A stretch of DNA of 33,595 nt from an uncultured Lachnospiraceae bacterium (GCA_900546325.1 URCR01000032.1:1-33595); one strand, 5' to 3'. Positions 8,326 through 16,683 are shown, numbered from the stretch's first letter. A program made the numbers and translations. The notes: a model not told the origin generated them from the sequence alone.

Positions 8326-8976
8326 ATGAAAAAGCAATATGCAGTATTTGGTCTTGGAAAATTTGGATCCAGTGTGGCAGTGACACTGGAAAAACTTGGA
8401 TGTGAGGTGATCGCGGTAGATCTTGCGGAAGAAAAAGTACAGGATATCGCAGACCAGGTATCTTATGCGATGCGCGCGGATCTGCACGATACAGGGGTGA
8501 TCCAGTCACTGGGACTTCGGAATCTCGACGGTGCAGTCGTGGCGATCGCCGATAACATGGAATCCAGCATTATGGCTACGATTTTGTCAAAAGAAGCAGG
8601 AATTCCGTATGTGCTTGCAAAGGCACAGGATGAACTTCATGCCTCCATCTTAAGAAGGGTAGGTGCCGATGCGATCGTATTTCCGGAGATGGAGATGGGA
8701 AGAAGGGTTGCAAAAAATCTGGTATCCACGAATTTTGCAGACTGGATTGAGCTGTCACCGGATTATAGCATCGTAGAGACAAGGGTGCCGGAAAAATGGA
8801 TCGGGAAGACTTTGCGTGAACTCCGTATCCGTGAGCGTTATGGATTTAACGTAGTCGGTATCAAAAAGAATGAGAAGGTTGACGTCAATGTCGGACCGGA
8901 GAAGCCGCTGGAAGAAGGCAGTATTATGATTTTCATCGGAAGCAATGAAATGCTGAATAAATACAAAGGGGAATAA
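8326..8976 (+). CDS. ktrA: KtrA/TrkA-type regulatory (RCK) subunit
   Basis: A 216-residue cytosolic protein with a Rossmann-type RCK-N domain (FGLGKFGSS near residue 8, the nucleotide-binding glycine motif, and an acidic residue at the end of the second strand, AVDLAEE) and an RCK-C domain (about 135-216). A single RCK-N/RCK-C pair of this size is typical of KtrA; TrkA of enteric bacteria has two. Members bind ATP/ADP, and in many Firmicutes the RCK-C domain binds c-di-AMP. It is co-transcribed with ktrB and the methyltransferase follows two bases after its stop. Confidence 0.9.
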   Translation: MKKQYAVFGLGKFGSSVAVTLEKLGCEVIAVDLAEEKVQDIADQVSYAMRADLHDTGVIQSLGLRNLDGAVVAIADNMESSIMATILSKEAGIPYVLAKAQDELHASILRRVGADAIVFPEMEMGRRVAKNLVSTNFADWIELSPDYSIVETRVPEKWIGKTLRELRIRERYGFNVVGIKKNEKVDVNVGPEKPLEEGSIMIFIGSNEMLNKYKGE

Positions 8977-8978
8977 GT

Positions 8979-9767
8979 ATGATTACAAGCACATCAAATG
9001 CGAGAGTGAAGGAACTGGTGCAGCTCCAGAAAAAAAGCAAGCTGCGAAATGAACAGGGTGTCTTTCTCGTGGAAGGGATCAAGATGTACCAGGAGATTCC
9101 GCAGGAACAGCTTGTGAAGGTCTATGTGTCAGAGACATTTGCGGACAAGCATAAAGCAGAGATCAGTGGGCTGAAAGACCGGAGGAAGCTGGAATATTTG
9201 ACGGATCATGTCTTCCAATATGTTTCTGATACAAAGACACCACAAGGAATCCTCTGTGTCGTACGCCAGTCATCCCACTGTCTGGAGGAGATCTTAGAGG
9301 CGGAGGATGCGCATCTTCTTGTGCTGGACAACCTTCAGGATCCCGGGAATCTCGGAACGATCATCCGGACGGCAGAAGGGGCAGGGGTGACCGGAGTCCT
9401 CATCAGTAAGGAGAGTGTAGATATCTACAATCCCAAAGTGATCCGTTCGACGATGGGCTCTATTTACCGTGTTCCGTTTACTTATGTGGAAGACTTGAAA
9501 GAAACGATCGGAAAATTAAAGAGACACGGTATTTGCACTTATGCGGCACACCTTGATGGGAAAAACAGTTATGACAAGGAAGACTATACGAAAAAGACAG
9601 CATTTTTGATTGGAAATGAGGGGAATGGACTGCGGAAAGAAGTTGCGGATCTGGCAGATACCTGGATCCGGATTCCGATGCAGGGGCAGGTAGAATCGTT
9701 GAATGCGGCGATCGCCACATCGGTGCTGATGTTTGAAGCTGCAAGGCAGAGAAGGAACCGGGGATAA
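8979..9767 (+). CDS. SpoU/TrmH-family RNA 2'-O-ribose methyltransferase
   Basis: A 262-residue SPOUT-class methyltransferase that should transfer a methyl group from S-adenosylmethionine to a ribose 2'-OH in rRNA or tRNA. The N-terminal substrate-binding domain (about 1-95) begins ITSTSNARVKEL. The catalytic domain carries all three SpoU motifs: NLQDPGNLGTIIRTA (motif 1), IGNEGNGL (motif 2) and IPMQGQVESLNAA (motif 3). The RNA target cannot be told from the sequence; RlmB-, TsnR- and YsgA-like enzymes share this layout. It starts two bases after the ktrA stop and is probably on the same transcript. Confidence 0.88.
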   Translation: MITSTSNARVKELVQLQKKSKLRNEQGVFLVEGIKMYQEIPQEQLVKVYVSETFADKHKAEISGLKDRRKLEYLTDHVFQYVSDTKTPQGILCVVRQSSHCLEEILEAEDAHLLVLDNLQDPGNLGTIIRTAEGAGVTGVLISKESVDIYNPKVIRSTMGSIYRVPFTYVEDLKETIGKLKRHGICTYAAHLDGKNSYDKEDYTKKTAFLIGNEGNGLRKEVADLADTWIRIPMQGQVESLNAAIATSVLMFEAARQRRNRG

Positions 9768-9836
9768 AAAAGAACCGGAGAGAGACAAAGTTCCAGAGCA
9801 AAGGGAAAACAGAATAGAGAAAACATGCAAGGATAG

Positions 9837-9878
9837 CAGTGAATCTTAGGGCAATTCCAAAAGATTCACTGTTTTTTT
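9837..9878 (+). terminator. Terminator after the methyltransferase
   Basis: CAGTGAATCTT (9837-9847) pairs exactly with AAGATTCACTG (9861-9871), followed by seven T residues. Confidence 0.85.
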
Positions 9879-10013
9879 GATTGCACGGAAAATTCATCCG
9901 GCACCGCGTGGGAGGCGTAGGTAAAGGGATGTGATATATGAAAGGAGAAAATTTCCAGAGCAGAAAAGTTGACAAATGCAAGAAAAGCTGTTAGGATGTG
10001 TCTACAAACAAAA

Positions 10014-10039
10014 TGTAACAAGTTTGTAACAAATGTAAT
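10014..10039 (+). promoter_or_regulatory. WalR-type box before the hydrolase promoter
   Basis: TGTAAC (10014-10019), a five-base spacer AAGTT and TGTAAC (10025-10030) match exactly the WalR/YycF consensus TGTWAH-N5-TGTWAH known from Bacillus and Staphylococcus. A third half-site, TGTAAT, follows at 10034-10039. The gene behind it encodes a cell wall hydrolase, the classic type of WalR target. A likely -10 (TATAAT, 10058-10063) lies 18 bases after the third half-site, so the box covers the -35 region. Confidence 0.6.
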
Positions 10040-10057
10040 AAAAATGAATCAAAAGAG

Positions 10058-10063
10058 TATAAT
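10058..10063 (+). promoter_or_regulatory. -10 box of the hydrolase gene
   Basis: TATAAT sits 47 bases before the ATG. The hexamer 18 bases upstream (TGTAAT) is a weak -35, as expected for a promoter depending on an activator bound there. The 130 bases between the preceding terminator and this promoter hold a short GC-rich patch (about 9897-9930) for which I see no clear role. Confidence 0.5.
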
Positions 10064-10109
10064 ATAATTAACTTTTAATTCGTTTTATTGCAAAATCAGG
10101 AGGAAAAGT

Positions 10110-11114
10110 ATGAGAAAAGAGAATAAGAAGATGCTGGCGGTGGCTCTGTCTGCCATCTGTGTGATATCAGTGGCAGGAATTGACGGGAGTATCTCTGTGG
10201 CATCAACTGAAACTCGGCAGACTGACAGTATAGAGAAAACACAGACGATTTCATCGGCACTGGCATCGGCGCTGGAGCGGATACCGGAGGTTGCGGCAGT
10301 TGCAGTGTCCACACAGGAGTGGAACCAGAAGGCAGTATCAAACGTGGATGGGGAGATCGACGTACTGCTTGCAGGGGAAGAAGGAAGCGAAGTCGTTGGA
10401 AAATTATACCACAACACGATCGTGAATGTGGAAGAAAAAGGGGTTGTATGGACGAAAGTTTCCGCAGATGAGGTAAACGGATATGTGAAGAGCGATTCAC
10501 TGGCGTTTGGAACGGATGCAGTCAAGAGGGCAGACCAGGTATGCCCGGTTGTTGAAAAGCCGGCCGAGCAAAGCGGGGAAATTGTCCGGATAAGAGAGTC
10601 TGCACCGGCAAAGACGCTGGCACAGATTGAAGAAGAGCAGAGAGCGGCAGAGCAGGCGGCGGAAGAGGCAAGAAAGGCCGAGGAAGCGCAAAAGAAAGCC
10701 GAGGAAGAGGCAGCAGCGGCGGCGCAGGCACAGCAGGAAGCACAGGCGGCGCAGGCTTCGCAGCAAATTGTGACAGCGGCGACGAGCGACGAACAGGCAT
10801 TGCTGGCAGCGCTGATCTTCTGTGAGGCAGGAGGAGAACCGTACGAAGGGCAGGTTGCAGTCGGGGCAGTTGTCATGAACCGTGTCCGAAGCGGCATTTT
10901 CCCAAATACGATCACAGAAGTCATCTACCAGAGCGGGCAGTTCGGACCGGCGATCACCGGGAAGCTTGACGCGGTGCTTGCCGATGGGCGGACAACAGCA
11001 AGCTGCTATCAGGCGGCGGCAGATGCCCTGGCGGGAGCCAATCCGATCGGGGATGCACTTTACTTTGGAAACGGTGATTACGGACAGCTGATCGGAAATC
11101 ACTGGTTCCACTAA
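10110..11114 (+). CDS. Secreted cell wall hydrolase (SH3 - coiled coil - SleB/Hydrolase_2)
   Basis: A 334-residue exported protein. A Sec signal peptide covers about residues 1-31. A bacterial SH3-like domain follows (about 75-132, ending with NGYVKSDSLAFG), which usually binds peptidoglycan. Next is an Ala/Glu/Gln/Lys-rich coiled coil (about 168-218) and a C-terminal SleB/CwlJ-type domain (about 225-334) with FCEAGGEPYEGQ, where the Glu is the likely catalytic residue, and VVMNRV. SleB-like enzymes are lytic transglycosylases or amidases acting on peptidoglycan. In non-sporulation context, proteins of this layout act in growth or division. The gene stands alone between two terminators. The WalR-type box upstream suggests control by the essential envelope two-component system. 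Confidence 0.85.
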   Translation: MRKENKKMLAVALSAICVISVAGIDGSISVASTETRQTDSIEKTQTISSALASALERIPEVAAVAVSTQEWNQKAVSNVDGEIDVLLAGEEGSEVVGKLYHNTIVNVEEKGVVWTKVSADEVNGYVKSDSLAFGTDAVKRADQVCPVVEKPAEQSGEIVRIRESAPAKTLAQIEEEQRAAEQAAEEARKAEEAQKKAEEEAAAAAQAQQEAQAAQASQQIVTAATSDEQALLAALIFCEAGGEPYEGQVAVGAVVMNRVRSGIFPNTITEVIYQSGQFGPAITGKLDAVLADGRTTASCYQAAADALAGANPIGDALYFGNGDYGQLIGNHWFH

Positions 11115-11139
11115 AAAAGAAAACAGGGGAGTATAGAAA

Positions 11140-11202
11140 AATGTCTGGAATCCTGCGAACATATGAAACCATGGGCGCAGGGAACCAGGCATTTTTTATT
11201 TT
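11140..11202 (+). terminator. Terminator of the hydrolase gene
   Basis: A long imperfect stem (AATGTCTGG...CCTGCG with CGCAGG...CCAGGCATT) is followed by ATTTTTTATTTT. A second small hairpin (AGAATC/GATTCT, about 11215-11237) lies just after it, before the promoter of the next operon. Confidence 0.75.
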
Positions 11203-11305
11203 AATCGGAGGCGGAGAATCCCGCATGCGAGATTCTTTGTTTCAAGTAATAGATTCCGCAGATAAATTCATAGACAATACCTATAAGTTTATAAAAAATA
11301 GCAAT

Positions 11306-11334
11306 TTGACTTCGCTTTAAAACGACTATATCAT
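11306..11334 (+). promoter_or_regulatory. Sigma-A promoter of the double-cubane reductase operon
   Basis: TTGACT (11306-11311), a 17-base spacer and TATCAT (11329-11334), 34 bases before the start codon. Confidence 0.65.
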
Positions 11335-11368
11335 CTTAAGTAAAGGTCGAAATATGGAGGGAAACAGC

Positions 11369-12520
11369 ATGGAAGTGATTAAAGAATTGCCAGAGGTATT
11401 TGAAGAGTTCGCGGAACAGCGCAAAAATTCTTTTTTGGCGGTAAAGAAACTGAAAGATCAGGGGATTCCGGTAGTCGGAGCATATTGTACTTATTTTCCA
11501 AAGGAAATCGCAATGGCAATGGGGGCAGCGACAGTCGGGTTATGTTCGACATCGGATGAGACCATTACGGAAGCCGAGAAGGATCTTCCGAAGAACTTAT
11601 GTCCACTGATCAAATCCAGTTATGGATTTGCAAAGGCAGATAAATGTCCGTTCTTCTACTTCTCAGATGTGGTAGTTGGAGAAACTACCTGTGACGGAAA
11701 AAAGAAGATGTATGAATATATGTCAGAATTTAAGGATGTATTTCTCATGGAACTGCCGAACACACAGAGCGGGGAAGCGCTGAAGCTGTGGAAGAGTGAG
11801 ATCATCCGGTTCAAAGAGTATTTGGAGAAAAAATTTGAGGTGACGATCACCGAAGATGATATCCGCAGAGCAATCCGTGAGGAGAATAAGGTCCGCAGAT
11901 CCTTAAAGAGATTTTACGAGGTGATGCAGCATGATCCGGCACCGATCACAGGTATGGATCAGTTTAAGGTGCTCTATGGAAGTGGATTCAAATTTGACAG
12001 AACAGCAATTCCGGCAGAGGTGGATGGAATTGTTGAGAAAATCGAGAGAGAATATGCAGAAGGAAAGATGCTGAATCGAAGACCGAGAATCCTTCTGACC
12101 GGATGTCCGGTAGGCGGAGCGACAGAAAAGGTGATCAAAGCGATCGAGGATAACGGCGGTGTCGTTGTGACTTATGAGAACTGCAGTGGTGCAAAGTCTA
12201 TCGACAAGCTGGTCGATGAGGAGAATCCGGATGTCTATGATGCACTTGCAAGAAGATATATTGATATCGGATGCTCTGTTATGACACCGAATCCGAACAG
12301 ACTGAAACTGCTGGATCGTCTGATCGATGAGTATAAGGTGGACGGAGTTGTGGAGATGACACTTCAGGCATGTCATACATATAATGTAGAGACACTGGGG
12401 ATCCGGCGTTTTGTCAATGAGAAAAAGGGGATTCCTTACATCAATGTAGAGACAGACTATTCGCAGGCAGACATCGGACAGCTCAATACAAGGATCACGG
12501 CATTCCTGGAGATGCTGTAA
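11369..12520 (+). CDS. Double-cubane-cluster-type anaerobic reductase (HgdB/YjiM-like)
   Basis: A 383-residue member of the 2-hydroxyacyl-CoA dehydratase (HgdB/FldB/BcrB) superfamily. I choose the ATG at 11369, seven bases after GGAGGG; the ATG at 11354 lies before that ribosome site. The Cys-rich N-terminal half has Cys at about 40, 59, 78, 93 and 108 (the last in TTCDGKKKMYE, a family hallmark), and the C-terminal half has TGCPVGG, ENCSGA, DIGCS and QACHTYNVE. True dehydratases use two different subunits. Here one subunit gene is followed directly by an activase, as in the YjiM/YjiL pair and the characterised double-cubane cluster protein, which reduces small molecules at low potential after ATP-driven electron transfer. 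The physiological substrate is unknown. It is an oxygen-sensitive cytosolic enzyme. Confidence 0.8.
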   Translation: MEVIKELPEVFEEFAEQRKNSFLAVKKLKDQGIPVVGAYCTYFPKEIAMAMGAATVGLCSTSDETITEAEKDLPKNLCPLIKSSYGFAKADKCPFFYFSDVVVGETTCDGKKKMYEYMSEFKDVFLMELPNTQSGEALKLWKSEIIRFKEYLEKKFEVTITEDDIRRAIREENKVRRSLKRFYEVMQHDPAPITGMDQFKVLYGSGFKFDRTAIPAEVDGIVEKIEREYAEGKMLNRRPRILLTGCPVGGATEKVIKAIEDNGGVVVTYENCSGAKSIDKLVDEENPDVYDALARRYIDIGCSVMTPNPNRLKLLDRLIDEYKVDGVVEMTLQACHTYNVETLGIRRFVNEKKGIPYINVETDYSQADIGQLNTRITAFLEML

Positions 12521-12521
12521 C

Positions 12522-13313
12522 ATGTCGGAAGAGGTAAGAAACGTGAATTATGTAGGGATTGATATTGGTTCCACGGCATCCAAAGTGGTAGTAAGAGGTG
12601 CATCTGATATGCAGTTTGTGCTTCCGACAGGGTGGAGCAGCAAAGAGACAACACAGACGATCAAAGAGAAGTTAAAGGAAAAGAATGTCGATGTTCTGGA
12701 AGAGCAGACGAAAGTGGTTGCGACAGGATATGGGCGTGTTGCAGTAGATTTCGCTGATTATGTGATCACAGAGATTACCTGTCATGCGAGAGGCGGCAGA
12801 GAACTGGCGGGAGGTGACTGCACCGTCATCGATGTCGGGGGACAGGATACGAAAGTAATTCTGATTGAGAATGGAATGGTCCAGGATTTCCTGATGAATG
12901 ACAAATGTTCGGCGGGAACCGGAAAATTTTTGGAGATCATGGCAAATAGGCTGGGTGTGACACTCCAGGAACTTTTTGATCTGGCAGAGAAAGGAACGGT
13001 GCTGCCGATCAGTTCACTCTGCACTGTCTTTGCGGAGTCCGAGGTAATCAACTATATCGGGGAAGGAAGAAGCAGAGAGGACATTGCGGCAGGTGTTGTG
13101 GATTCTGTCGTGACAAAAGTGGCACAGCTTGCCATGAGAAAAGCGATGGCGGACCGTGTGATTCTGACAGGAGGACTGAGCCACAGTTCTTATTTTACCA
13201 AGCGGCTGTCAGAACAGATCGGGAAGAATGTGGAGTCGACTGCAGACGGAAGATATGCAGGAGCACTCGGCGCGGCGATTCTCGCGGAGGAGAAATCAAA
13301 AAGAGGGAGATAG
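12522..13313 (+). CDS. ATP-dependent activase of the double-cubane reductase (HgdC/YjiL-like)
   Basis: A 263-residue ASKHA-fold ATPase. It shows the phosphate-binding loop GIDIGSTASKVVV near residue 11, VIDVGGQDTK near 102, and the two cysteines that in the homodimer hold one [4Fe-4S] cluster: KCSAGTGKFLE and SSLCTVFAESE. A third nucleotide motif, ILTGGLSHS, is near 212. On ATP binding such activases change shape and push one electron into the partner reductase. The gene begins one base after the stop of the reductase gene with GGAG in the preceding coding end, so the two are coupled. The strict adjacency supports the call for its partner. Confidence 0.88.
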   Translation: MSEEVRNVNYVGIDIGSTASKVVVRGASDMQFVLPTGWSSKETTQTIKEKLKEKNVDVLEEQTKVVATGYGRVAVDFADYVITEITCHARGGRELAGGDCTVIDVGGQDTKVILIENGMVQDFLMNDKCSAGTGKFLEIMANRLGVTLQELFDLAEKGTVLPISSLCTVFAESEVINYIGEGRSREDIAAGVVDSVVTKVAQLAMRKAMADRVILTGGLSHSSYFTKRLSEQIGKNVESTADGRYAGALGAAILAEEKSKRGR

Positions 13314-13402
13314 AGGAACACCAGCTTTGCCAAAAAGAAAAATGGTGTATTTGTAAGAGGAAGAGAGCAAATAAGAGCGACAGAAAATTCTGTATTTCAC
13401 AC

Positions 13403-13437
13403 AAAAAAGATACCTAAATTAAGCGGGTATCTTTTTT
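13403..13437 (+). terminator. Terminator of the reductase-activase operon
   Basis: AAAAAAGATACC pairs exactly with GGTATCTTTTTT. The symmetric A and T tracts make it potentially bidirectional. Confidence 0.88.
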
Positions 13438-13544
13438 GTATCTGACTATTGTATTTAGAAGAAAATTATAGTAAGATAAGGAAAATACAAAACAAAATAG
13501 ATTCTGTCTAAAGGTAAGACGGATCGCTGAAAGGGGGACTTTCT

Positions 13545-14504
13545 ATGTATTATACAACGGGAAGTAGTATCACGACGATGGTGCTCGGCATTGTTTTTCT
13601 TATCATTATTGTAGGGCTTCTTATCTCGTGCGTGAAAATCGTGCCGCAGGCGCAGGCAATGGTTGTCGAAAGGCTGGGCGCTTACAAGACGACATGGGGT
13701 GTAGGATTCCATATCAAAGTACCGATCATTGAGAAGATCGCAAGAAAGGTAGACTTAAAGGAACAGGTTGTAGATTTTGCACCTCAGCCGGTCATTACGA
13801 AGGATAATGTTACGATGCAGATCGATACAGTTGTGTTCTACCAGATCACAGATCCGAAGCTGTTCTGCTACGGAGTTGCCAATCCGATCATGGCGATCGA
13901 GAATCTGACAGCGACAACACTCCGTAATATCATCGGTGATCTGGAACTGGATGAGACACTGACATCCAGAGAGACGATTAACACGAAGATGCGAGCCTCT
14001 CTCGATGTTGCAACAGACCCTTGGGGGATCAAGGTCAACCGTGTAGAGTTGAAGAATATCATTCCTCCGGCTGCGATCCGTGATGCGATGGAGAAGCAGA
14101 TGAAGGCAGAGCGTGAGAGACGTGAGGCAATTCTGAAGGCAGAAGGTGAGAAGAAGTCTACCATCCTTGTGGCAGAAGGTAACAAGGAATCCGCGATCCT
14201 CGATGCAGAGGCAGAGAAGCAGGCCGCCATTCTTCGTGCGGAAGCTCAGAAAGAGAAGATGATCCGTGAGGCAGAAGGTGAGGCAGAGGCAATTCTCAAA
14301 GTACAGAAAGCCAACGCAGACGGTATCCGTTTCCTGAAAGAGGCGGGAGCAGATGAGGCGGTGCTGACGATGAAGAGCCTTGAGGCGTTTGAGAAGGCAT
14401 CTGACGGAAGAGCAACGAAGATCATCATCCCTTCGGAGATCCAGGGCATTGCAGGACTTGTCAAGTCTGTTACAGAGATTGCAAAGACAGAGAAAGAGAA
14501 ATAA
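13545..14504 (+). CDS. SPFH/stomatin-prohibitin family membrane protein
   Basis: A 319-residue protein with one N-terminal membrane anchor (about 8-30), an SPFH/band-7 domain (about 32-190, with VVERLGAYKTTWGVGFH and VDLKEQVVDFAPQPVITKDNV), then a long charged coiled coil (about 190-265) with repeating AEGEKK/AEGNKE/AEAEKQ units. It ends with a short hydrophobic stretch (IQGIAGLVKSVTEI). This layout matches the QmcA/YbbK group, which forms oligomeric cages and microdomains in the membrane, often near FtsH or NfeD-type proteins. No NfeD partner is next to it here. AAGGGGG precedes the ATG. Confidence 0.88.
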   Translation: MYYTTGSSITTMVLGIVFLIIIVGLLISCVKIVPQAQAMVVERLGAYKTTWGVGFHIKVPIIEKIARKVDLKEQVVDFAPQPVITKDNVTMQIDTVVFYQITDPKLFCYGVANPIMAIENLTATTLRNIIGDLELDETLTSRETINTKMRASLDVATDPWGIKVNRVELKNIIPPAAIRDAMEKQMKAERERREAILKAEGEKKSTILVAEGNKESAILDAEAEKQAAILRAEAQKEKMIREAEGEAEAILKVQKANADGIRFLKEAGADEAVLTMKSLEAFEKASDGRATKIIIPSEIQGIAGLVKSVTEIAKTEKEK

Positions 14505-14508
14505 AAAA

Positions 14509-14569
14509 GGAAAGTCATAAGAGAAAGGTGGCTGCTGCAAAAGAATTTGCGGCGGCCCCTTCGCTTTCC
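14509..14569 (+). other. GC-rich nested hairpin between SPFH and patatin genes
   Basis: An inner stem (GGCTGCTGCAAA with TTTGCGGCGGCC, with G-U pairs, about 14526-14561) is enclosed by an outer stem GGAAAG/CTTTCC (14509-14514 with 14564-14569). No T-tract follows, so full termination is unlikely. Partial attenuation or RNA processing that sets the ratio of the two proteins is possible. Confidence 0.45.
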
Positions 14570-14589
14570 ATCTGGCAGGAGGGAATTGT

Positions 14590-15690
14590 GTGAGACCGGT
14601 GATAGATCTTGACAAAACATATGGAATTGTATTTGACGGGGGAGGCGCAAGAGGGGCATACCAGATCGGCGCGTGGAAGGCGATGCGGGAAGCCGGTGTG
14701 AAGATCAGTGCGGTGGCAGGCACATCGGTAGGAGCCCTGAATGGTGCGCTTGTCTGCATGGGAGACATGGAGAGGGCAGAGGAAATCTGGGAGAAGATCA
14801 CTTTTTCGAGAGTGATGGACGTGGACGATCAGATCATGGAGGAATTGTTTGACAGAAAGCTTCCGCTTCACGAGGTGATTCGTGAGATGCTTTCCGTTAT
14901 AAAAAACGGAGGAGTGGATGTCACACCGCTGAGGGAGCTGATCCATGAAATGGTGGATGAAGAGAAGATCAGACGGTCGAAGACGGCATTTTATCTGCTC
15001 ACATTTTCACTGTCAGATATGAAGGAGCTGGAACTCGGAATCGAAGACATCCCTGAGGGGCTTCTGGAAGATTTTCTTCTGGCGAGTGCTTATCTGCTTG
15101 GATTTAAGAATGAAGAACTGCATGGGAAGAAGTACATTGACGGAGGCGTGATCAATAATGTGCCGCTCGGAACGCTTGTCGAGCATGGGTATCAGGATAT
15201 TATCGAAGTGAGGATCTTCGGTCCGGGGAGAGAGCCGCGCGTACATCTGCCCGACGATGTGACCGTCTACGAAATTGCACCGCGGGTGAAGCTTGGCAGT
15301 ATTATTGAGTTTCAGGCAAAGAGAAGCAGACAGAATATGAAGATTGGATATTATGATGCGAAGCGCGTGATCTATGGACTGACAGGTACCATTTACTATA
15401 TTGAACAAACGAAAGAAGAGTGGTATTATGAAAAGAAGTTTGAGGGACTGACAGAGTATGACCGGAAGGAAATTGCATTCCGGCTGAAGCTTCCCCTGCG
15501 TACAAAAGAGGCAGAATTGTATCTTGCGATGCTGGAGGCAAGCGCAAAATATCTGCGTGTTCCGAAGTACCGGATCTATACCGTGGAAGAATTATTTGAT
15601 CTTGTGAAAGAGAAATATGAAAAAAGAGACAACAAAGAGTCTGTTCCATATTTTACGGAACTGCTCCTTGCGATGGGAAAGGAAGAGTAA
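14590..15690 (+). CDS. Patatin-like phospholipase
   Basis: A 366-residue serine hydrolase. It starts at GTG, six bases after AGGAGGG. The patatin domain (about 10-215) has the oxyanion glycine loop DGGGARGAYQIG, the nucleophile elbow GTSVG and the catalytic aspartate in YIDGGVINNVPL, so the Ser-Asp dyad is intact. Such enzymes release fatty acids from phospholipids. No signal peptide or membrane segment is seen, so it acts in the cytosol, perhaps at the membrane. The C-terminal 150 residues are helical and not assigned. The gene overlaps nothing and argF starts two bases after its stop. Confidence 0.85.
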   Translation: MRPVIDLDKTYGIVFDGGGARGAYQIGAWKAMREAGVKISAVAGTSVGALNGALVCMGDMERAEEIWEKITFSRVMDVDDQIMEELFDRKLPLHEVIREMLSVIKNGGVDVTPLRELIHEMVDEEKIRRSKTAFYLLTFSLSDMKELELGIEDIPEGLLEDFLLASAYLLGFKNEELHGKKYIDGGVINNVPLGTLVEHGYQDIIEVRIFGPGREPRVHLPDDVTVYEIAPRVKLGSIIEFQAKRSRQNMKIGYYDAKRVIYGLTGTIYYIEQTKEEWYYEKKFEGLTEYDRKEIAFRLKLPLRTKEAELYLAMLEASAKYLRVPKYRIYTVEELFDLVKEKYEKRDNKESVPYFTELLLAMGKEE

Positions 15691-15691
15691 T

Positions 15692-16681
15692 ATGAATTTA
15701 AAAGGACGTCATTTTTTAACATTGAAAGATTTTACAGCAGAAGAAATCACATACTTTCTTGATCTTGCCGCAGATCTGAAGGAGAAGAAGAAGCAGGGGA
15801 TTCTGACAGAAACTCTGCGCGGAAAAAATGTGGCGCTGATCTTTGCAAAGACAAGTACCAGAACCCGCTGTTCTTTTGAGGTGGCGGCACATGATCTCGG
15901 GATGGGAACGACCTATTTGGAACCGGCTGCCTCACAGATCGGTAAGAAGGAGAGTATCAAGGACACCGCAAGAGTGCTTGGAAGAATGTTTGACGGGATC
16001 GAATACCGCGGATATGGGCAGGAGATCGTCGAGGAGCTGGCGCGGTATGCAGGTGTTCCGGTCTGGAACGGACTTACGAATGAATACCATCCGACACAGA
16101 TGCTTGCAGACCTTCTGACAATCCGGGAGCATTTCGGAAGTCTGAAAGGAAGAAAACTTGTGTATATGGGGGATGCCCGCTATAATATGGGAAATTCGCT
16201 GATGATCGCCTGTGCGAAGATGGGAATGCACTTTGTGGCATGTGCGCCGGAGAAGTATTTTCCGGATGCGGCACTTGTGGAAGAATGCCGGAGATTTGCA
16301 GAGGAATCCGGTGCGACGATCACACTGACGGAGGATGTCAGTGAGGGCACAAAGGATGCGGATATTATTTACACAGATGTGTGGGTATCCATGGGAGAGC
16401 CTGACAGTGTGTGGGAAGAGCGGATCCGTGATCTGACACCTTACAAGGTAACGATGGATGTGATGAAAAATGCGGGAGAACAGGCAATCTTTCTGCACTG
16501 TCTGCCGGCATTCCACGACTGGGAGACTGAGGTCGGAAAAGAGATGGGAGAGCGTTTCCAGATCAGAGAGATGGAAGTCACAGACGAAGTGTTTGAGTCA
16601 GCACAGTCAAAGGTATTTGACGAGGCAGAGAACCGTATGCATACGATCAAAGCAGTGATGGCTGCCACTCTGGGGGCATAA
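15692..16681 (+). CDS. argF: Ornithine carbamoyltransferase
   Basis: A 329-residue enzyme joining carbamoyl phosphate and ornithine to citrulline (arginine synthesis; the reverse in arginine catabolism). The start is the ATG at 15692 after GGAAAGGAAGAG; the longer frame beginning at 15617 overlaps the patatin gene and lacks a ribosome site. Motifs are STRTRCSFE (carbamoyl phosphate), HPTQMLADLL, VSMGEP and FLHCLPAFHD (ornithine, with the catalytic Cys). The sequence resembles the enteric ArgF/ArcB class (RVLGRMFDGIEYRGY). No other arginine genes lie near, so anabolic and catabolic roles cannot be separated by context. Confidence 0.93.
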   Translation: MNLKGRHFLTLKDFTAEEITYFLDLAADLKEKKKQGILTETLRGKNVALIFAKTSTRTRCSFEVAAHDLGMGTTYLEPAASQIGKKESIKDTARVLGRMFDGIEYRGYGQEIVEELARYAGVPVWNGLTNEYHPTQMLADLLTIREHFGSLKGRKLVYMGDARYNMGNSLMIACAKMGMHFVACAPEKYFPDAALVEECRRFAEESGATITLTEDVSEGTKDADIIYTDVWVSMGEPDSVWEERIRDLTPYKVTMDVMKNAGEQAIFLHCLPAFHDWETEVGKEMGERFQIREMEVTDEVFESAQSKVFDEAENRMHTIKAVMAATLGA

Positions 16682-16683
16682 TC

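Noticed and set aside
9938..9994. An 18-codon frame (starting MKGENFQSRK) before the hydrolase
   Set aside because: No proper ribosome site at the right distance and no promoter in front of it; most likely chance.
10085..10924. A 279-residue Ala/Ser/Cys-rich minus-strand frame
   Set aside because: It is the antisense shadow of the Ala/Glu coiled coil and neighbouring parts of the hydrolase gene; low complexity, no ribosome site.
13755..14801. A 348-residue minus-strand frame across SPFH and patatin genes
   Set aside because: It is antisense to two well-supported genes and shows no domain, only Leu/Cys/Arg-rich shadow sequence.
15617..15691. An upstream extension of argF
   Set aside because: It overlaps the patatin gene end and has no ribosome site, while ATG 15692 has one and gives the family length of 329.
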